This document shows, in pieces, positions 6,217 to 15,341 of a DNA stretch of 28,843 nt. The DNA is from Bacteroidales bacterium (GTDB taxonomy: Bacteria > Bacteroidota > Bacteroidia > Bacteroidales > UBA932), in NCBI GenBank assembly GCA_004552965.1, contig SFMU01000025.1, positions 1-28,843 on the forward strand, written 5' to 3'. The notes under the pieces are model-generated. The model had not been told where the DNA came from. It saw nothing but the letters and a program-made list of their open reading frames with translations, and did not search any database. Within the stretch, counting starts at the first letter, position 1, and every line of letters starts with the position of its first letter. Position numbers and translations under genes: made by a program.

Positions 6217-8973
6217 CTATTTTCCGCCCATCGCGGCTCTGATCTCAGCCTCCAGGGCATCCTCTTCAGATGTGTCGATCAGATAGTCGTAAGGCTTGCC
6301 GACGCCAAGGTGGACAGGCCACAGCCGTGCCTGGGCGACATATTCAAGAGCCTTGGCGTACTGCTTCCTGCCGAGACATTCCTTTGCCTGCTCGAGTTTG
6401 ATCGTGCGGTACATCGAATGCGTTGCGCTCTGCCCCTCGAACGGAAGCACCTGCATCGAGGCCATCACCTTGTCAGCCTTGCGGTACTTCTTCAGTGCCA
6501 TCAGCACGCGGACATAGGCATCCGCAACGTGGACATTGTCCTTGTGGGAGGCGTAGAAAGGAGCGATCACGGCTTCCGCTTCCGAATATTCACCCCTGTT
6601 CCGCAGTTCCCCGGCAAGGTCGCAGACGTACCTCCACTCATCCGGATCGAGAGCGGCGGCCTTCCGTGCATCCTCCAGGTCATGCGTGAGAGTGAAACGG
6701 TAGGAATAATACGGAGCGAAGCCGGAGTCATCCCCAAGGAGGAGTCCGATGGCAGAGGAGTCATCCCCGAGGTAGTCGGAGAGCATGGCAAGAAGATAGC
6801 GGAACTGCCAGCCTCCATTCTCTTCCACTGCCCACCTGAGCGGTTCGAAGGATTCGCTGCGGAACGGGAATACCAGATCGAGCTGACGGTGTCTTGCTTC
6901 CTCGAGGGCGACAGGATCCTTCCGGAGCCAGGCCTTCCAGACAGAAAGAAGGACATTGTCTTCCATGCAGGCATCCAGAATCCGGATGGCCTTGTCGTCA
7001 AGGCCGATTTCGTGGTACCAGGATGCCAGATGAAGATAGTTCTGCCACTTCATTTCTTCGGTTATCCCCTCGTCCAGCTGTCCGGGGCTCAGCTCGCCGG
7101 CCAGGCACAGTTCAGCATCCGGAAAATGGCTCAGAGGATCAAGGCTGCGGATCCTGTCAAGAATCTCCCGGTCAGGGCAGCATTGGTAGAGCAGCTGGAG
7201 GGCAGTCATGTTCCAGGCATTGCCCACAAGGCTCTTGGCGGCATATTCAGTGGCAGCCTCCCTGTCTCCCAATGCGAAATGTATCTTTGCCAGAGCAGTC
7301 TGGGCGGCACTGCGGAGTTCCGTTGTCAAGGCGGCGATCTCAAGCCTGTCCAGGGCATCATAGACCTTGCCCAGTTTCCATGCCGCAAGGCCGCCGGTGT
7401 AGTTGGCCCCGGGGTCGTAGGCATCGATAGAGAGCGCCCTGTTGCAGAGAGAGTAGCATCCCTCCCAGTCCATGGCACGGTAGCGTAGCGCAGCCTTCGT
7501 GACAAGCGCACCTGTTGCAGAAGGATTTCCGGCAAGGGCGGAATCGGCATATTCCTCGGCAAGATCGTAAAATCCCATTCCCTGAAGGCAGCGGGCATGT
7601 ATCACGAGACCCTCGACGGAAGTCTTGTCGAAGTCCTTGTCAATCTGATGCGGACGCTCCGTCTGCCGGGAGTCTGAAGACCAGAGCCTGTCGCCCCTGA
7701 CATAAACGGAGGCGGGAACGGCACCCAGGGAGAGAGTCCTGTTGAAAGGTTCCCCAGGCTCAAGGGTGACATTCTCCGAATATATTCCCTTGCCGTCAGC
7801 ATCCCTCACTTCGAGGACGCCGGCGAGCCTCCGGAGCGGGTATATTCCCAGATGCATGCTCCCTTCGTCCGTGCGCTCGAGGTTGACAACGGCCTTCAGG
7901 GTCACATCATCGACTCCTCCGATGCCGGAGAAAGGCAGCCAGTACTCATTCCACTCGTCAGTGCCGTACGGGGTGAAGAGAAATTGCTTGAACGGAGTGT
8001 CATTGCTCTGAACCATGTTCTGGTTGAACAGACGTCCGCTCTGAAGTTCCACATACTGGGGATTGCCATCGGTCAGGAGGTCTATCCAGATCGAGCCTTC
8101 TTCCGAAGGAGCCCAGGTGAAGTACTTGCGTCCCGGCTTCTCATCCCTGCGGGCATAGTGGAGCATGCCGAAGTCGTCACCTTCCCAGTAGGCCCCGAAA
8201 TAGCCCTTTTGCGAACCTCCCGGGTGAAGGGACTTGTCCCTTCCGAATTTCTGGTCGGAATATTTCGAAAAGTCGTGGCCCTGCTCGAAAGGGTATGGAG
8301 TGGTCCTGCCATCATGGCCTATCGAATATGTCGCCGGATAGACCAGGTTGAGGTCTTCCGAGGCGGTCACTGCGGAATTGGCCCAATGGTAATAAGGCTG
8401 CTGAAGACCGCTGTAGTTGTGCCAGAAGGTTCTGGTACGCACCCAGACGGCATCCTTCGGGAGGTTGATCTCGACCATCCAGCGGGTTCTGGTCAGCAGT
8501 TCCTGCACTCCGATGTAGCAGCTGACCGACCCGTCCGCCTTCTTTTCAACCTTGTAGTCCACCGGGGAAGAGCAGGAAGGAGCGTGACCGATGATCCCGT
8601 AGTTGAATTCGATACCGCCGCTGGTCCATGGCCCCCGCAGGGAAATGTCCCTGAACTTGACCACCGGGTTGTCGTAGAAGAGCTCACGGGAAGCCTTCTT
8701 GTCATAGACCGACCAGATCTTGCCTCCGATCTGCGGGAATATCTTGACCCTCAGGAAGTCATTCTCCAGGACCACCATCTTCCAGAGCCGGTCTTCTCCC
8801 TCCAGGGCAAAGGACTGGTAGCGATGGTAAGGGTAGATTCTTCCCGTCCGGGGAACCGGATCGGGGTCGGAATAGCCGTAGGTGCGCATCACCGTGTCCT
8901 TGACGGTGACAGTCTGGGCGGACAGGGCAGCGCAGAGCAGCAGGAAAACCGGAAGCAAGCTCAGGCGTCTCAT
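6217..8973 (-). CDS. Exported DUF5107 domain protein with TPR repeats
   Basis: The 918-residue protein has a Sec signal peptide (MRRLSLLPVFLLLCAALSAQ). Residues about 30-350 match DUF5107, a domain thought to have a galactose-mutarotase-like beta-sandwich fold (for example FPQIGGKIWSVYDK, GGIEFNYG, YYHWANSAV). The remainder consists of helical TPR-like repeats (AEEYADSALAGNPSATGALVTKAALRYRAMDWEGCYSLCNRAL and others). Such proteins are found near carbohydrate-use genes in Bacteroidetes, so a sugar-binding or sugar-processing role in the periplasm is plausible but unproven. It lies 14 bases after metG and has an unusually strong Shine-Dalgarno site in that gap. No glycan-utilisation genes are visible nearby. 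Confidence 0.88.
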   Translation of the reverse strand: MRRLSLLPVFLLLCAALSAQTVTVKDTVMRTYGYSDPDPVPRTGRIYPYHRYQSFALEGEDRLWKMVVLENDFLRVKIFPQIGGKIWSVYDKKASRELFYDNPVVKFRDISLRGPWTSGGIEFNYGIIGHAPSCSSPVDYKVEKKADGSVSCYIGVQELLTRTRWMVEINLPKDAVWVRTRTFWHNYSGLQQPYYHWANSAVTASEDLNLVYPATYSIGHDGRTTPYPFEQGHDFSKYSDQKFGRDKSLHPGGSQKGYFGAYWEGDDFGMLHYARRDEKPGRKYFTWAPSEEGSIWIDLLTDGNPQYVELQSGRLFNQNMVQSNDTPFKQFLFTPYGTDEWNEYWLPFSGIGGVDDVTLKAVVNLERTDEGSMHLGIYPLRRLAGVLEVRDADGKGIYSENVTLEPGEPFNRTLSLGAVPASVYVRGDRLWSSDSRQTERPHQIDKDFDKTSVEGLVIHARCLQGMGFYDLAEEYADSALAGNPSATGALVTKAALRYRAMDWEGCYSLCNRALSIDAYDPGANYTGGLAAWKLGKVYDALDRLEIAALTTELRSAAQTALAKIHFALGDREAATEYAAKSLVGNAWNMTALQLLYQCCPDREILDRIRSLDPLSHFPDAELCLAGELSPGQLDEGITEEMKWQNYLHLASWYHEIGLDDKAIRILDACMEDNVLLSVWKAWLRKDPVALEEARHRQLDLVFPFRSESFEPLRWAVEENGGWQFRYLLAMLSDYLGDDSSAIGLLLGDDSGFAPYYSYRFTLTHDLEDARKAAALDPDEWRYVCDLAGELRNRGEYSEAEAVIAPFYASHKDNVHVADAYVRVLMALKKYRKADKVMASMQVLPFEGQSATHSMYRTIKLEQAKECLGRKQYAKALEYVAQARLWPVHLGVGKPYDYLIDTSEEDALEAEIRAAMGGK

Positions 8974-8979
8974 GACATA

Positions 8980-8986
8980 CCTCCTT
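8980..8986 (-). promoter_or_regulatory. Strong Shine-Dalgarno site of the DUF5107 gene
   Basis: The minus strand reads AAGGAGG, ending six bases before the ATG at 8973. This supports that start. It stands out because most other genes here lack such a site, as is usual for Bacteroidetes. Confidence 0.75.
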
Positions 8987-8987
8987 A

Positions 8988-11210
8988 TCAGCCGATGACG
9001 GCACCGTTGACAAGGGCTTCGGCCGGAGTGATGAACCTCATCTTGCCGTCTCCCTGCTTCGCCATCAGAATCATTCCCCTGGACTCGATGCCACGGATCT
9101 TTCTCGGCTCCAGGTTGGCAAGGATGCAGATCTGCTTCCCCACCATCTCTTCAGGAGAATAGTACTCAGCGATGCCTGAGACTATTGTCCTCTGGTCGAT
9201 TCCGGTGTCGATTGTCAGTTTGAGAAGCTTGTCTGTCTTCGGAACCCTCTCGGCCTCGAGAACGGTGGCGGTACGGATGTCCATCCTGCCGAAATCGTCG
9301 AATGAAACCGGATCCTTCTGAGGCTCGATCCGCTTTGCTGCCTCCTCGGCTGCCGCTGCAGCTTCTGCAGCTTCCCTTTCGGCCTTTATCCTGGCGAGTC
9401 TGTCAAGCTGAGCCGCGATGGCTTCGTCTTCGATCTTCGCGAAGAGAAGTTCCGCCTCACCGAGCCTGTGACCGGCCGGCAGAAGGCTCTCGGCTCCGAG
9501 ATTGTCCCATTCCAGGCACACGGAGGAGTCCCCGCAGGAACAGTCCGGGCACTTTGCCGCAGCATCCCCGCAGCAAGATGCCGGAACGGTGTGCAGGGCA
9601 CTTCCCTCACCTTCCCTGTAGGTATTGACAGTCTCCTGTTCTCCCTTGCGGTGGTCGGTTCCCGCACAAAGGCTGACACCCAGCATCTTGCGCAGTTTCT
9701 CGGCAGCAAAAGGAGTGAACGGTTCGAAAGCTATCGCAAGGTCCGCGCAAATCTGCAGGCTGACGTTCAGGATGGTAGCGCAACGGGCCATGTCGGTCTT
9801 GGCCACCTTCCAAGGCTCTGCGTCCGAGATGTATTTGTTGCCCACCCTGGCGATTCCCATCGCGTCCTTGAGAGCCTCGCGGAAATGGAACTGGGAGATG
9901 TTGTCTTCAAGCGACTTCCTGAGCGGAAGGATCTGGGCAAGAGTCTCGCGGTCAATGTCCTCCAATTCTCCGGCAGCCGGGACCACTCCTTCGAAATACT
10001 TGTGGGTCAACACGATCGCACGGTTGACAAAATTGCCGAATATGGCGACCAGTTCGCTGTTGTTGCGGGTCTGGAAGTCCTTCCAGCTGAAATCGTTGTC
10101 CTTGGTTTCAGGCGCATTGGCAGTCAGGACGTACCTCATCACGTCTGCCTTCCCCGGGAAATCTTCAAGATATTCATGAGCCCAGACAGCCCAGTTGCGG
10201 GAAGTGGAGATCTTGTCGCCCTCGAGATTGAGGAACTCGTTGGCAGGGACGTTGTCAGGCAGGATATAGCCGTCGCCGTAGGCTTTGAGCATCGACGGGA
10301 AGACTATGCAGTGGAAGACGATGTTGTCCTTGCCGATGAAATGCACAAGACGGGTGTCCTCACTCTTCCACCATTTCTCCCATGACTGCGGAAGAAGTTC
10401 CTGGGTGTTGGAAATATAGCCGATCGGAGCATCGAACCAAACATAGAGGACCTTCCCTTCGGCGCCCTCGACCGGAACGGGGACTCCCCAGTCCAGGTCA
10501 CGGCTCACCGCACGCGGCTGAAGACCTCCGTCGATCCAGCTCTTGCACTGACCATAGACATTGCTCCTCCACTCCTTGTGCCCGTCCAGGATCCACTCAC
10601 TGAGCCATTTCTCATACCGGTCGAGAGGAAGGTACCAGTGCGTAGTCTTCTTCTTGACAGGTACGGCTCCGCTGAGCTTGGACTTAGGATCGATCAGTTC
10701 CTCGGGACTGAGGGTGCTGCCGCACTTCTCGCACTGATCGCCATAGGCTCCTTCTGCCCCGCATTTTGGACAGGTACCGACGATGTACCGGTCCGCCAGG
10801 AAGGTCTTTGCCTCCGGATCGTAGTACTGCTCGCTTTCCTTCGTGATGAACTTGCCCTCGGTGTATAGCTTTCTGAAGAATTCAGAAGCATTCCTTTCGT
10901 GGACATCGGAAGTGGTACGGGAATATATGTCGAAATTGATTCCCAGCCCGCTGAACGAATCCTTGATGATCCGGTGATAGCGGTCCACGATGTCCTGAGG
11001 GCTGACACCCTGGGCACGTGCCTTGATGGTGATTGGAACTCCATGCTCATCGGAGCCGCAGACATAGAGCACATCCTCACCGCGCATCCTCAGATACCTG
11101 ACATAAATGTCGGCAGGCACATAGACGCCGGCGAGATGGCCGATATGGACAGGACCGTTGGCATAAGGAAGCGCACAGGTCACCAGGGTTCTTTTGTAAT
11201 TCTTGCTCAT
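8988..11210 (-). CDS. metG: Methionyl-tRNA synthetase with Cys-rich insertion
   Basis: This enzyme charges tRNA-Met with methionine. The 740-residue protein has the HIGH signature (VHIGHLAG, H22-H25), a zinc-knuckle C147PKC150...C160EKC163, the KMSKS-loop variant KISTS at 333-337, an anticodon-binding helical domain, a charged Ala/Glu-rich linker (about 605-630), and a C-terminal tRNA-binding OB domain (FDDFGRMDIRTATVLEAE...). It is longer than the usual Bacteroidales enzyme of around 680 residues. The difference is a segment at about 512-566 rich in Cys (546, 547, 554, 557, 559, 565) between the helical domain and the conserved LEWDNLGAESLL. Only 20 bases separate it from dnaG upstream, so they are co-transcribed. 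Confidence 0.97.
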   Translation of the reverse strand: MSKNYKRTLVTCALPYANGPVHIGHLAGVYVPADIYVRYLRMRGEDVLYVCGSDEHGVPITIKARAQGVSPQDIVDRYHRIIKDSFSGLGINFDIYSRTTSDVHERNASEFFRKLYTEGKFITKESEQYYDPEAKTFLADRYIVGTCPKCGAEGAYGDQCEKCGSTLSPEELIDPKSKLSGAVPVKKKTTHWYLPLDRYEKWLSEWILDGHKEWRSNVYGQCKSWIDGGLQPRAVSRDLDWGVPVPVEGAEGKVLYVWFDAPIGYISNTQELLPQSWEKWWKSEDTRLVHFIGKDNIVFHCIVFPSMLKAYGDGYILPDNVPANEFLNLEGDKISTSRNWAVWAHEYLEDFPGKADVMRYVLTANAPETKDNDFSWKDFQTRNNSELVAIFGNFVNRAIVLTHKYFEGVVPAAGELEDIDRETLAQILPLRKSLEDNISQFHFREALKDAMGIARVGNKYISDAEPWKVAKTDMARCATILNVSLQICADLAIAFEPFTPFAAEKLRKMLGVSLCAGTDHRKGEQETVNTYREGEGSALHTVPASCCGDAAAKCPDCSCGDSSVCLEWDNLGAESLLPAGHRLGEAELLFAKIEDEAIAAQLDRLARIKAEREAAEAAAAAEEAAKRIEPQKDPVSFDDFGRMDIRTATVLEAERVPKTDKLLKLTIDTGIDQRTIVSGIAEYYSPEEMVGKQICILANLEPRKIRGIESRGMILMAKQGDGKMRFITPAEALVNGAVIG

Positions 11211-11230
11211 ATGATTTCAATTCTTTGTTA

Positions 11231-13279
11231 TCATTCTTTTTCTCTTCCCAGCAGGACATTCACCTTCTTCATCATCTTCTGGACCTCCATCAGTTCCTCC
11301 AGTGTTGCATTCAGTTCCTTCTCGGACGAAGGGTCTGTCAGCTGCTTCACCCGCGCGTTCAGTTCATCCAGACGGCTCTCCAGCCTGCTGTTCTGGAATA
11401 CAAGAATAGCCTTGGGCACGAACTTGGTCAGCCAGGTTCCCCTGTTCATCATCGAGTCCTTCAGATTTTTGACCGAAAGTTCATAGGTTTCGACGTTGGA
11501 AAGCCTCTCGGTCGCGAAGGCTATCCTCCGGTCCTCGCCGTCAAGCAGACGCTTGACAATAAGGTCCTGGTCCAGACCTTGGTAGTAAAGTTCGGAATAT
11601 GCCTCATAGATCTGACGGTACAGACTGTTCTCGAAAGTGACATTGTCTTCCTCCAGAGCCTGGGAGATGAAATCGAAGACAGTCGGCCTGTCCTCTTCAC
11701 GCTCGATGTAGAACTCCGAATCGGAGGTAAACTGGAGAATCTCGGTCCCGTCGGTCAGGATGAAGCTCAGAAGGTCACGCTCAGCCTTGGCCATGACCGG
11801 GTTTTCCTCGAAGCGTTCCAGACCGCCGGAAGGATTTCCTGACTCCGGAAGGGCCGAAGCCACGGCCGGATCCTGCGGAACAGGGGCGACAGGATTGATG
11901 TCGGAAGCCAGACTCCCGGTTCCTGTCACCTCCAGTCTTTTCCGACGATTGGCAGCAGCCGTCATCTCCTTGTTTCTGGTGGAATTGATCCTCGTCTCCA
12001 GGACATCCCTGCGGACATTCAGCTGCTCCGAAAGATGTTCGGCATACACGGATCTCTTGATGGCATCGGGGATCAGAGCTATTGTGTCGGCAATCTGATT
12101 GATCGCTTCAGCCTTGGCCAGCGGATCGCGGCCGGCATCCTTCATGATCACGGAGGCCTTGAAATCCATGAAATCAGTCTCAGAATCCTTCAGGAAGGTC
12201 TTTACCTCCTCGAGAGTGTGTTTCCTTGAATATGAATCCGGATCGTCACCGTCAGGGATGAGGACAACCTTGACGTTCATTCCCTCGCGCAGGAACATGT
12301 CGATTCCCCTGAGAGCCGCCTTGATGCCGGCGGAATCCCCGTCATAAAGGATGGTGACATTGTCAGTGAACTTCTTGATGAGACCGATCTGGCCCTCTGT
12401 GAGAGCGGTTCCGCTCGAAGCGACCACATTGAGGATGCCCAGCTGGTGCATCGAGAGCACATCCAGATAGCCCTCCACCAGATAGCACTTGTCCTCTTTT
12501 GCCATGTCCTTCTTGGCGAACCAGATGCCGTAGAGGGAGTTCTTCTTCACGTAGATCTCCGATTCCTTGGAATTGACATATTTCGCATAAGGCTCCCCCT
12601 CCACCTTGGATTTGAGGGTCCGGGCTCCGAATGCGATCACACGTCCGGAAACGGAATGAATAGGAAAGACAACCCTCTCGCAGAAGCGGTCACGGAGTTT
12701 CCCGCTGCTCTCCGACAGGTAGCAAAGGCCGGTATCTGTCAGATACTCGCTCCTGTAGCCTGCCGCAAGGGCGGCATCGGCGAAGGTGGAGCGCCCGGAT
12801 GGGGCCCAGCCGAGGCCATATTTCCTGATGGTCTCATCCTCCAGCCCCCGGGAATGGAAATATTCAAGGCCTATGCTGCGCCCTTCGCCTTCCTTGAGGG
12901 CATCGCGGAAGAAGCCTGCGGCATATTCGGAGACAAGGTACAGGCTCTCGCTTCTCTGGCGCCTGGCAATGACCTCCGGAGTCTCTTCCTCTTCGACTAT
13001 TTCGATGTTGTACCGCTTTGCCAGGGAACGCAGGGCATCCCAGTAGCTGAGGTGCTCACATTCCATAAGGAAATCCACCGCCGTGCCTCCCTTGTGGCAG
13101 CCGAAGCAGTAGTACCGGCCCTTGGATGGGACGACATGGAACGAAGGAGTCTTCTCATTGTGGAAAGGACAGCAGGCCCACAGGTCCGAACCGCGGCGGC
13201 GCAAGGTCACATAGTCCCCTACCACATCCTCGATCCGGGCAGTGTCATTTATGAGCTGAATGGTCTCCTGCGGAATCAT
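11231..13279 (-). CDS. dnaG: DNA primase
   Basis: DnaG makes the RNA primers for replication. The 682-residue protein has the N-terminal CHC2 zinc finger (C37-x2-H40 ... C58-x2-C61), the catalytic primase core, and a Toprim domain with EGYLDVLSMHQ and YDGDSAGIKAA...PDGDDPDSY. A C-terminal helical region that would bind the replicative helicase follows a Pro/Ala-rich linker (about 470-510). The start gives the standard MIPQETIQLINDTARIEDVV. It lies 9 bases downstream of the DUF308 gene and 20 bases upstream of metG, forming a minus-strand operon. Confidence 0.98.
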   Translation of the reverse strand: MIPQETIQLINDTARIEDVVGDYVTLRRRGSDLWACCPFHNEKTPSFHVVPSKGRYYCFGCHKGGTAVDFLMECEHLSYWDALRSLAKRYNIEIVEEEETPEVIARRQRSESLYLVSEYAAGFFRDALKEGEGRSIGLEYFHSRGLEDETIRKYGLGWAPSGRSTFADAALAAGYRSEYLTDTGLCYLSESSGKLRDRFCERVVFPIHSVSGRVIAFGARTLKSKVEGEPYAKYVNSKESEIYVKKNSLYGIWFAKKDMAKEDKCYLVEGYLDVLSMHQLGILNVVASSGTALTEGQIGLIKKFTDNVTILYDGDSAGIKAALRGIDMFLREGMNVKVVLIPDGDDPDSYSRKHTLEEVKTFLKDSETDFMDFKASVIMKDAGRDPLAKAEAINQIADTIALIPDAIKRSVYAEHLSEQLNVRRDVLETRINSTRNKEMTAAANRRKRLEVTGTGSLASDINPVAPVPQDPAVASALPESGNPSGGLERFEENPVMAKAERDLLSFILTDGTEILQFTSDSEFYIEREEDRPTVFDFISQALEEDNVTFENSLYRQIYEAYSELYYQGLDQDLIVKRLLDGEDRRIAFATERLSNVETYELSVKNLKDSMMNRGTWLTKFVPKAILVFQNSRLESRLDELNARVKQLTDPSSEKELNATLEELMEVQKMMKKVNVLLGREKE

Positions 13280-13288
13280 CTGATGTCC

Positions 13289-13918
13289 CTAATCGTCAAT
13301 CTTCCGGAATTCCGCCTCCTTGGCATCGGTCACGGTCGTTTCAGGTTCTTTTCTTGGATTAGAGATGTCGCTGGCGTAACGGATTTCGTAGGCTTCCTTC
13401 GCCTTGTTCATCCGGAATGTGGAGATCAGTTCGGACACGCCGTAGAACAGCAGGAACAGGCCTGCAAGGATTCTCATCACCGTCATGCTGAACGGGCTGA
13501 ACACCAGGAGGGCGCCTCCCAGCACTGCCAGGATGGACAGCAGTAGGAATCCCCTTCCGCCTCCGAGGAGGGAGACGGTCGTAGTGAGGGCAATCAGCTG
13601 GAGAATTCCGAACAGCACCAGGACGACACCGATGATCACAACGATGAAGCCCGAGAACCAGGAAGGATTCAGGAACAGGATCAAGCCCAGAATGCAATCG
13701 AAGACGGCATTGGCAGTTGTAAGAAGAGGAGCCTTGTCCTTGGATGAGGTCAGACCGACGATCAGGGAGACGACTCCTGCCGCGATGATGAAGCTCGCGA
13801 TGATTCTGACCACGGTACGGGTTGCATCTGCTCCGATGACCATCACCAGACCGATGGCGATGGCAAGCAGGGCGCGGATGATACCGCTGAGTTTTGTCTT
13901 GTATCCGAAAGTAAACAT
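13289..13918 (-). CDS. DUF308 (HdeD-like) membrane protein
   Basis: The protein of about 209 residues has roughly six transmembrane helices in pairs (for example ALLAIAIGLVMVIGA, IIASFIIAAGVVSLIVGL, FIVVIIGVVLVLFGILQLIAL), the pattern of the DUF308/HdeD family. A charged cytoplasmic tail rich in Glu and Lys follows. I chose the ATG at 13918 (MFTFGYKTKLSG); the frame extends to a TTG at 13936, but that is a less likely start. HdeD proteins are linked to acid stress in enterobacteria; here the role is unknown. It heads the dnaG-metG operon, with its stop 9 bases before dnaG. Confidence 0.85.
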   Translation of the reverse strand: MFTFGYKTKLSGIIRALLAIAIGLVMVIGADATRTVVRIIASFIIAAGVVSLIVGLTSSKDKAPLLTTANAVFDCILGLILFLNPSWFSGFIVVIIGVVLVLFGILQLIALTTTVSLLGGGRGFLLLSILAVLGGALLVFSPFSMTVMRILAGLFLLFYGVSELISTFRMNKAKEAYEIRYASDISNPRKEPETTVTDAKEAEFRKIDD

Positions 13919-13943
13919 ATTTCCAATAGATTTCAATGAACCA

Positions 13944-13951
13944 CAAATTTA
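13944..13951 (-). promoter_or_regulatory. Putative -7 box of the DUF308-dnaG-metG operon
   Basis: The minus strand reads TAAATTTG, a full TAnnTTTG match, 25 bases before the chosen ATG. The -33 element is not clear. It is divergent to the PHP gene promoter. Confidence 0.5.
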
Positions 13952-13983
13952 CTAAATATGCCATTAATTTAAGAATAATTGTC

Positions 13984-13991
13984 TAATTTTG
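13984..13991 (+). promoter_or_regulatory. Putative -7 box of the PHP phosphoesterase gene
   Basis: TAATTTTG is a full TAnnTTTG match that ends seven bases before the ATG at 13999, so the leader would be only a few bases. The -33 region is AT-rich but has no clear TTTG. Confidence 0.5.
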
Positions 13992-13998
13992 TCTTACC

Positions 13999-14853
13999 AT
14001 GTATTATGACACTCATAACCATAGTCAGTTTTCCTTTGACGGAGCAAGGACCACCCTTGAGAAGAGCACGGCATCTGCCATTTCCAAAGGTCTTGGGGGA
14101 ATCTGTTTTACCGACCACTGCGATTTCTACGTCCCGGAGATGAAGGCTGATTTCGAGCCGATTGTCTGCGAAGTTTTCGATGTTGCCGCCCAGCAGCAGG
14201 AGATTGACAGCATCAATGCCCGGATTGCAGGCGGAGAATTCGGAAGGGAAGCCGCCAGGAAATTCAAAGTCCTGAAAGGAATAGAAGTGGGGATGGAGGA
14301 GAAGTCCCGCCCGGAACTGGAGAAGCATCTTGCCGAAAACTGTTTCGACCAGATAACTGCCTCGGTGCACTATCTGGAGGACTCCGATCCGTACTACGGC
14401 CCGTACTACAAAGGAAAGAACTGGAAGGAAGCCTACGGACGCTATCTGGAAGCCTACCTCAGGGAAATGAAATGGCTTGGGGACAGATTCGACATCATGG
14501 GGCACTTCGACTACATCACGCGCTATGCCCCCTACCCCAAGGAAAGCATCCTCTACCGGGATTTCCCAGGCCTGTTCGACGAGATCCTCAGGTTTCTCGC
14601 AGAGAATGGCAAAGCCATCGAGATCAACACCAAGACCTACAAGACCTACAGGATGAGGACACCGCAGCTGGACAGGGACATATTCATCCGCTTCATGGAA
14701 CTTGGAGGAGAAGCTATCGTCCTTGGCTCCGATTCCCACGACTGCGAACAGGTAGGATACAGGTTCGAATACTATGCCCAGTTTGTCAAATCATTGGGAT
14801 TCAGAAGATTGGCTCACTTTGAAAACCGAAAGTTGAAAATGGTGACCATCTGA
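13999..14853 (+). CDS. PHP-domain phosphoesterase, histidinol-phosphatase (HisJ/HisK) family
   Basis: The 284-residue protein has the PHP metal motifs in order: D-T-H-N-H (residues 4-8, with FSFDG), FTDHCDFY, an internal E-V-G-M-E-E after KGIEVG, SVHYLED, MGHFDYITRY, and GSDSHDCEQVG near the C-terminus. These ligands hold a trinuclear metal centre. The family includes histidinol phosphatase (last but one step of histidine synthesis), but no other his gene is in the window, so a different small phosphate ester is possible. Start ATG 13999 gives MYYDTHNHSQFSFDG, right at the first motif, as expected. The gene has its own promoter divergent from the DUF308 gene. Confidence 0.88.
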   Translation: MYYDTHNHSQFSFDGARTTLEKSTASAISKGLGGICFTDHCDFYVPEMKADFEPIVCEVFDVAAQQQEIDSINARIAGGEFGREAARKFKVLKGIEVGMEEKSRPELEKHLAENCFDQITASVHYLEDSDPYYGPYYKGKNWKEAYGRYLEAYLREMKWLGDRFDIMGHFDYITRYAPYPKESILYRDFPGLFDEILRFLAENGKAIEINTKTYKTYRMRTPQLDRDIFIRFMELGGEAIVLGSDSHDCEQVGYRFEYYAQFVKSLGFRRLAHFENRKLKMVTI

Positions 14854-14900
14854 TGCAGCTCCGCCTGAAGGAGACACCGAAACCGATACCCCTAACTTAC

Positions 14901-14908
14901 ACGAACAA
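14901..14908 (+). promoter_or_regulatory. ACGAACAA leader motif
   Basis: One of four copies of ACGAACAA in the window, all in plus-strand 5' leaders. This copy ends two bases before the ATG at 14911. It may be an A-rich translation-initiation signal; this is inference. Confidence 0.35.
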
Positions 14909-14910
14909 TA

Positions 14911-15333
14911 ATGAAACGAATTTTTCTGTTCTGGCTGATGCTCTGCACCCTTGCCTGCGCCAGTGCCTCCGCCCAGATAGACGAAGCCACCCGGGCAAAA
15001 CGGGAAACCAGAAAGAACATGGTGGTCCGCGAATGGAACACCGACCCGAGAACCAAGACAAGATGGCTCGACAGAGTCACCACCTATGACGCCCTCGGAC
15101 GCAAGATAGAAGAGATCGAATACACCAAGATCGGCCAGAAATGGCGCGAGACCTACGAATATGGCGAGGATGACCGCATCAGCAAGGATGTTCTCTACAA
15201 CGAAAGAGACAAGGTCGTCCTGGTCAGGAAGTACGAATACAACCCTGACGGTTCCAAGAAGAAGCAGTTCAACTACGCTCCGAACGGGAAACTTGAGACT
15301 GTCAAGGTCTTCGAATATGCCACATCCTACTGA
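14911..15333 (+). CDS. Small exported protein with YD-like beta repeats
   Basis: The 140-residue protein has a signal peptide (MKRIFLFWLMLCTLACASASAQ). The mature part consists of short strands in a repeated pattern (TYDALGRKIEEIEY, TYEYGEDDRISKDVLY, KYEYNPDGSKKKQFNY), similar to the YD/RHS-type or MORN-like beta-hairpin repeats. It is highly charged. It lies 8 bases upstream of the VTC-type polymerase, and the next genes overlap, so it is likely part of the same operon. Function is unknown. A periplasmic accessory to the polyphosphate module is possible from context. Confidence 0.78.
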   Translation: MKRIFLFWLMLCTLACASASAQIDEATRAKRETRKNMVVREWNTDPRTKTRWLDRVTTYDALGRKIEEIEYTKIGQKWRETYEYGEDDRISKDVLYNERDKVVLVRKYEYNPDGSKKKQFNYAPNGKLETVKVFEYATSY

Positions 15334-15341
15334 TTCTTTTG

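Noticed and set aside
6209..6217. Terminator between the O-methyltransferase and DUF5107 genes
   Set aside because: The gap has only seven bases and I found no stem with a T run.
7852..9162. 436-codon plus-strand frame across the DUF5107 and metG genes
   Set aside because: It spans two genes and their gap on the other strand, with no motif; it is a shadow.
12446..13546. 366-codon plus-strand frame across dnaG and DUF308
   Set aside because: Same reason: antisense to two well-supported genes.
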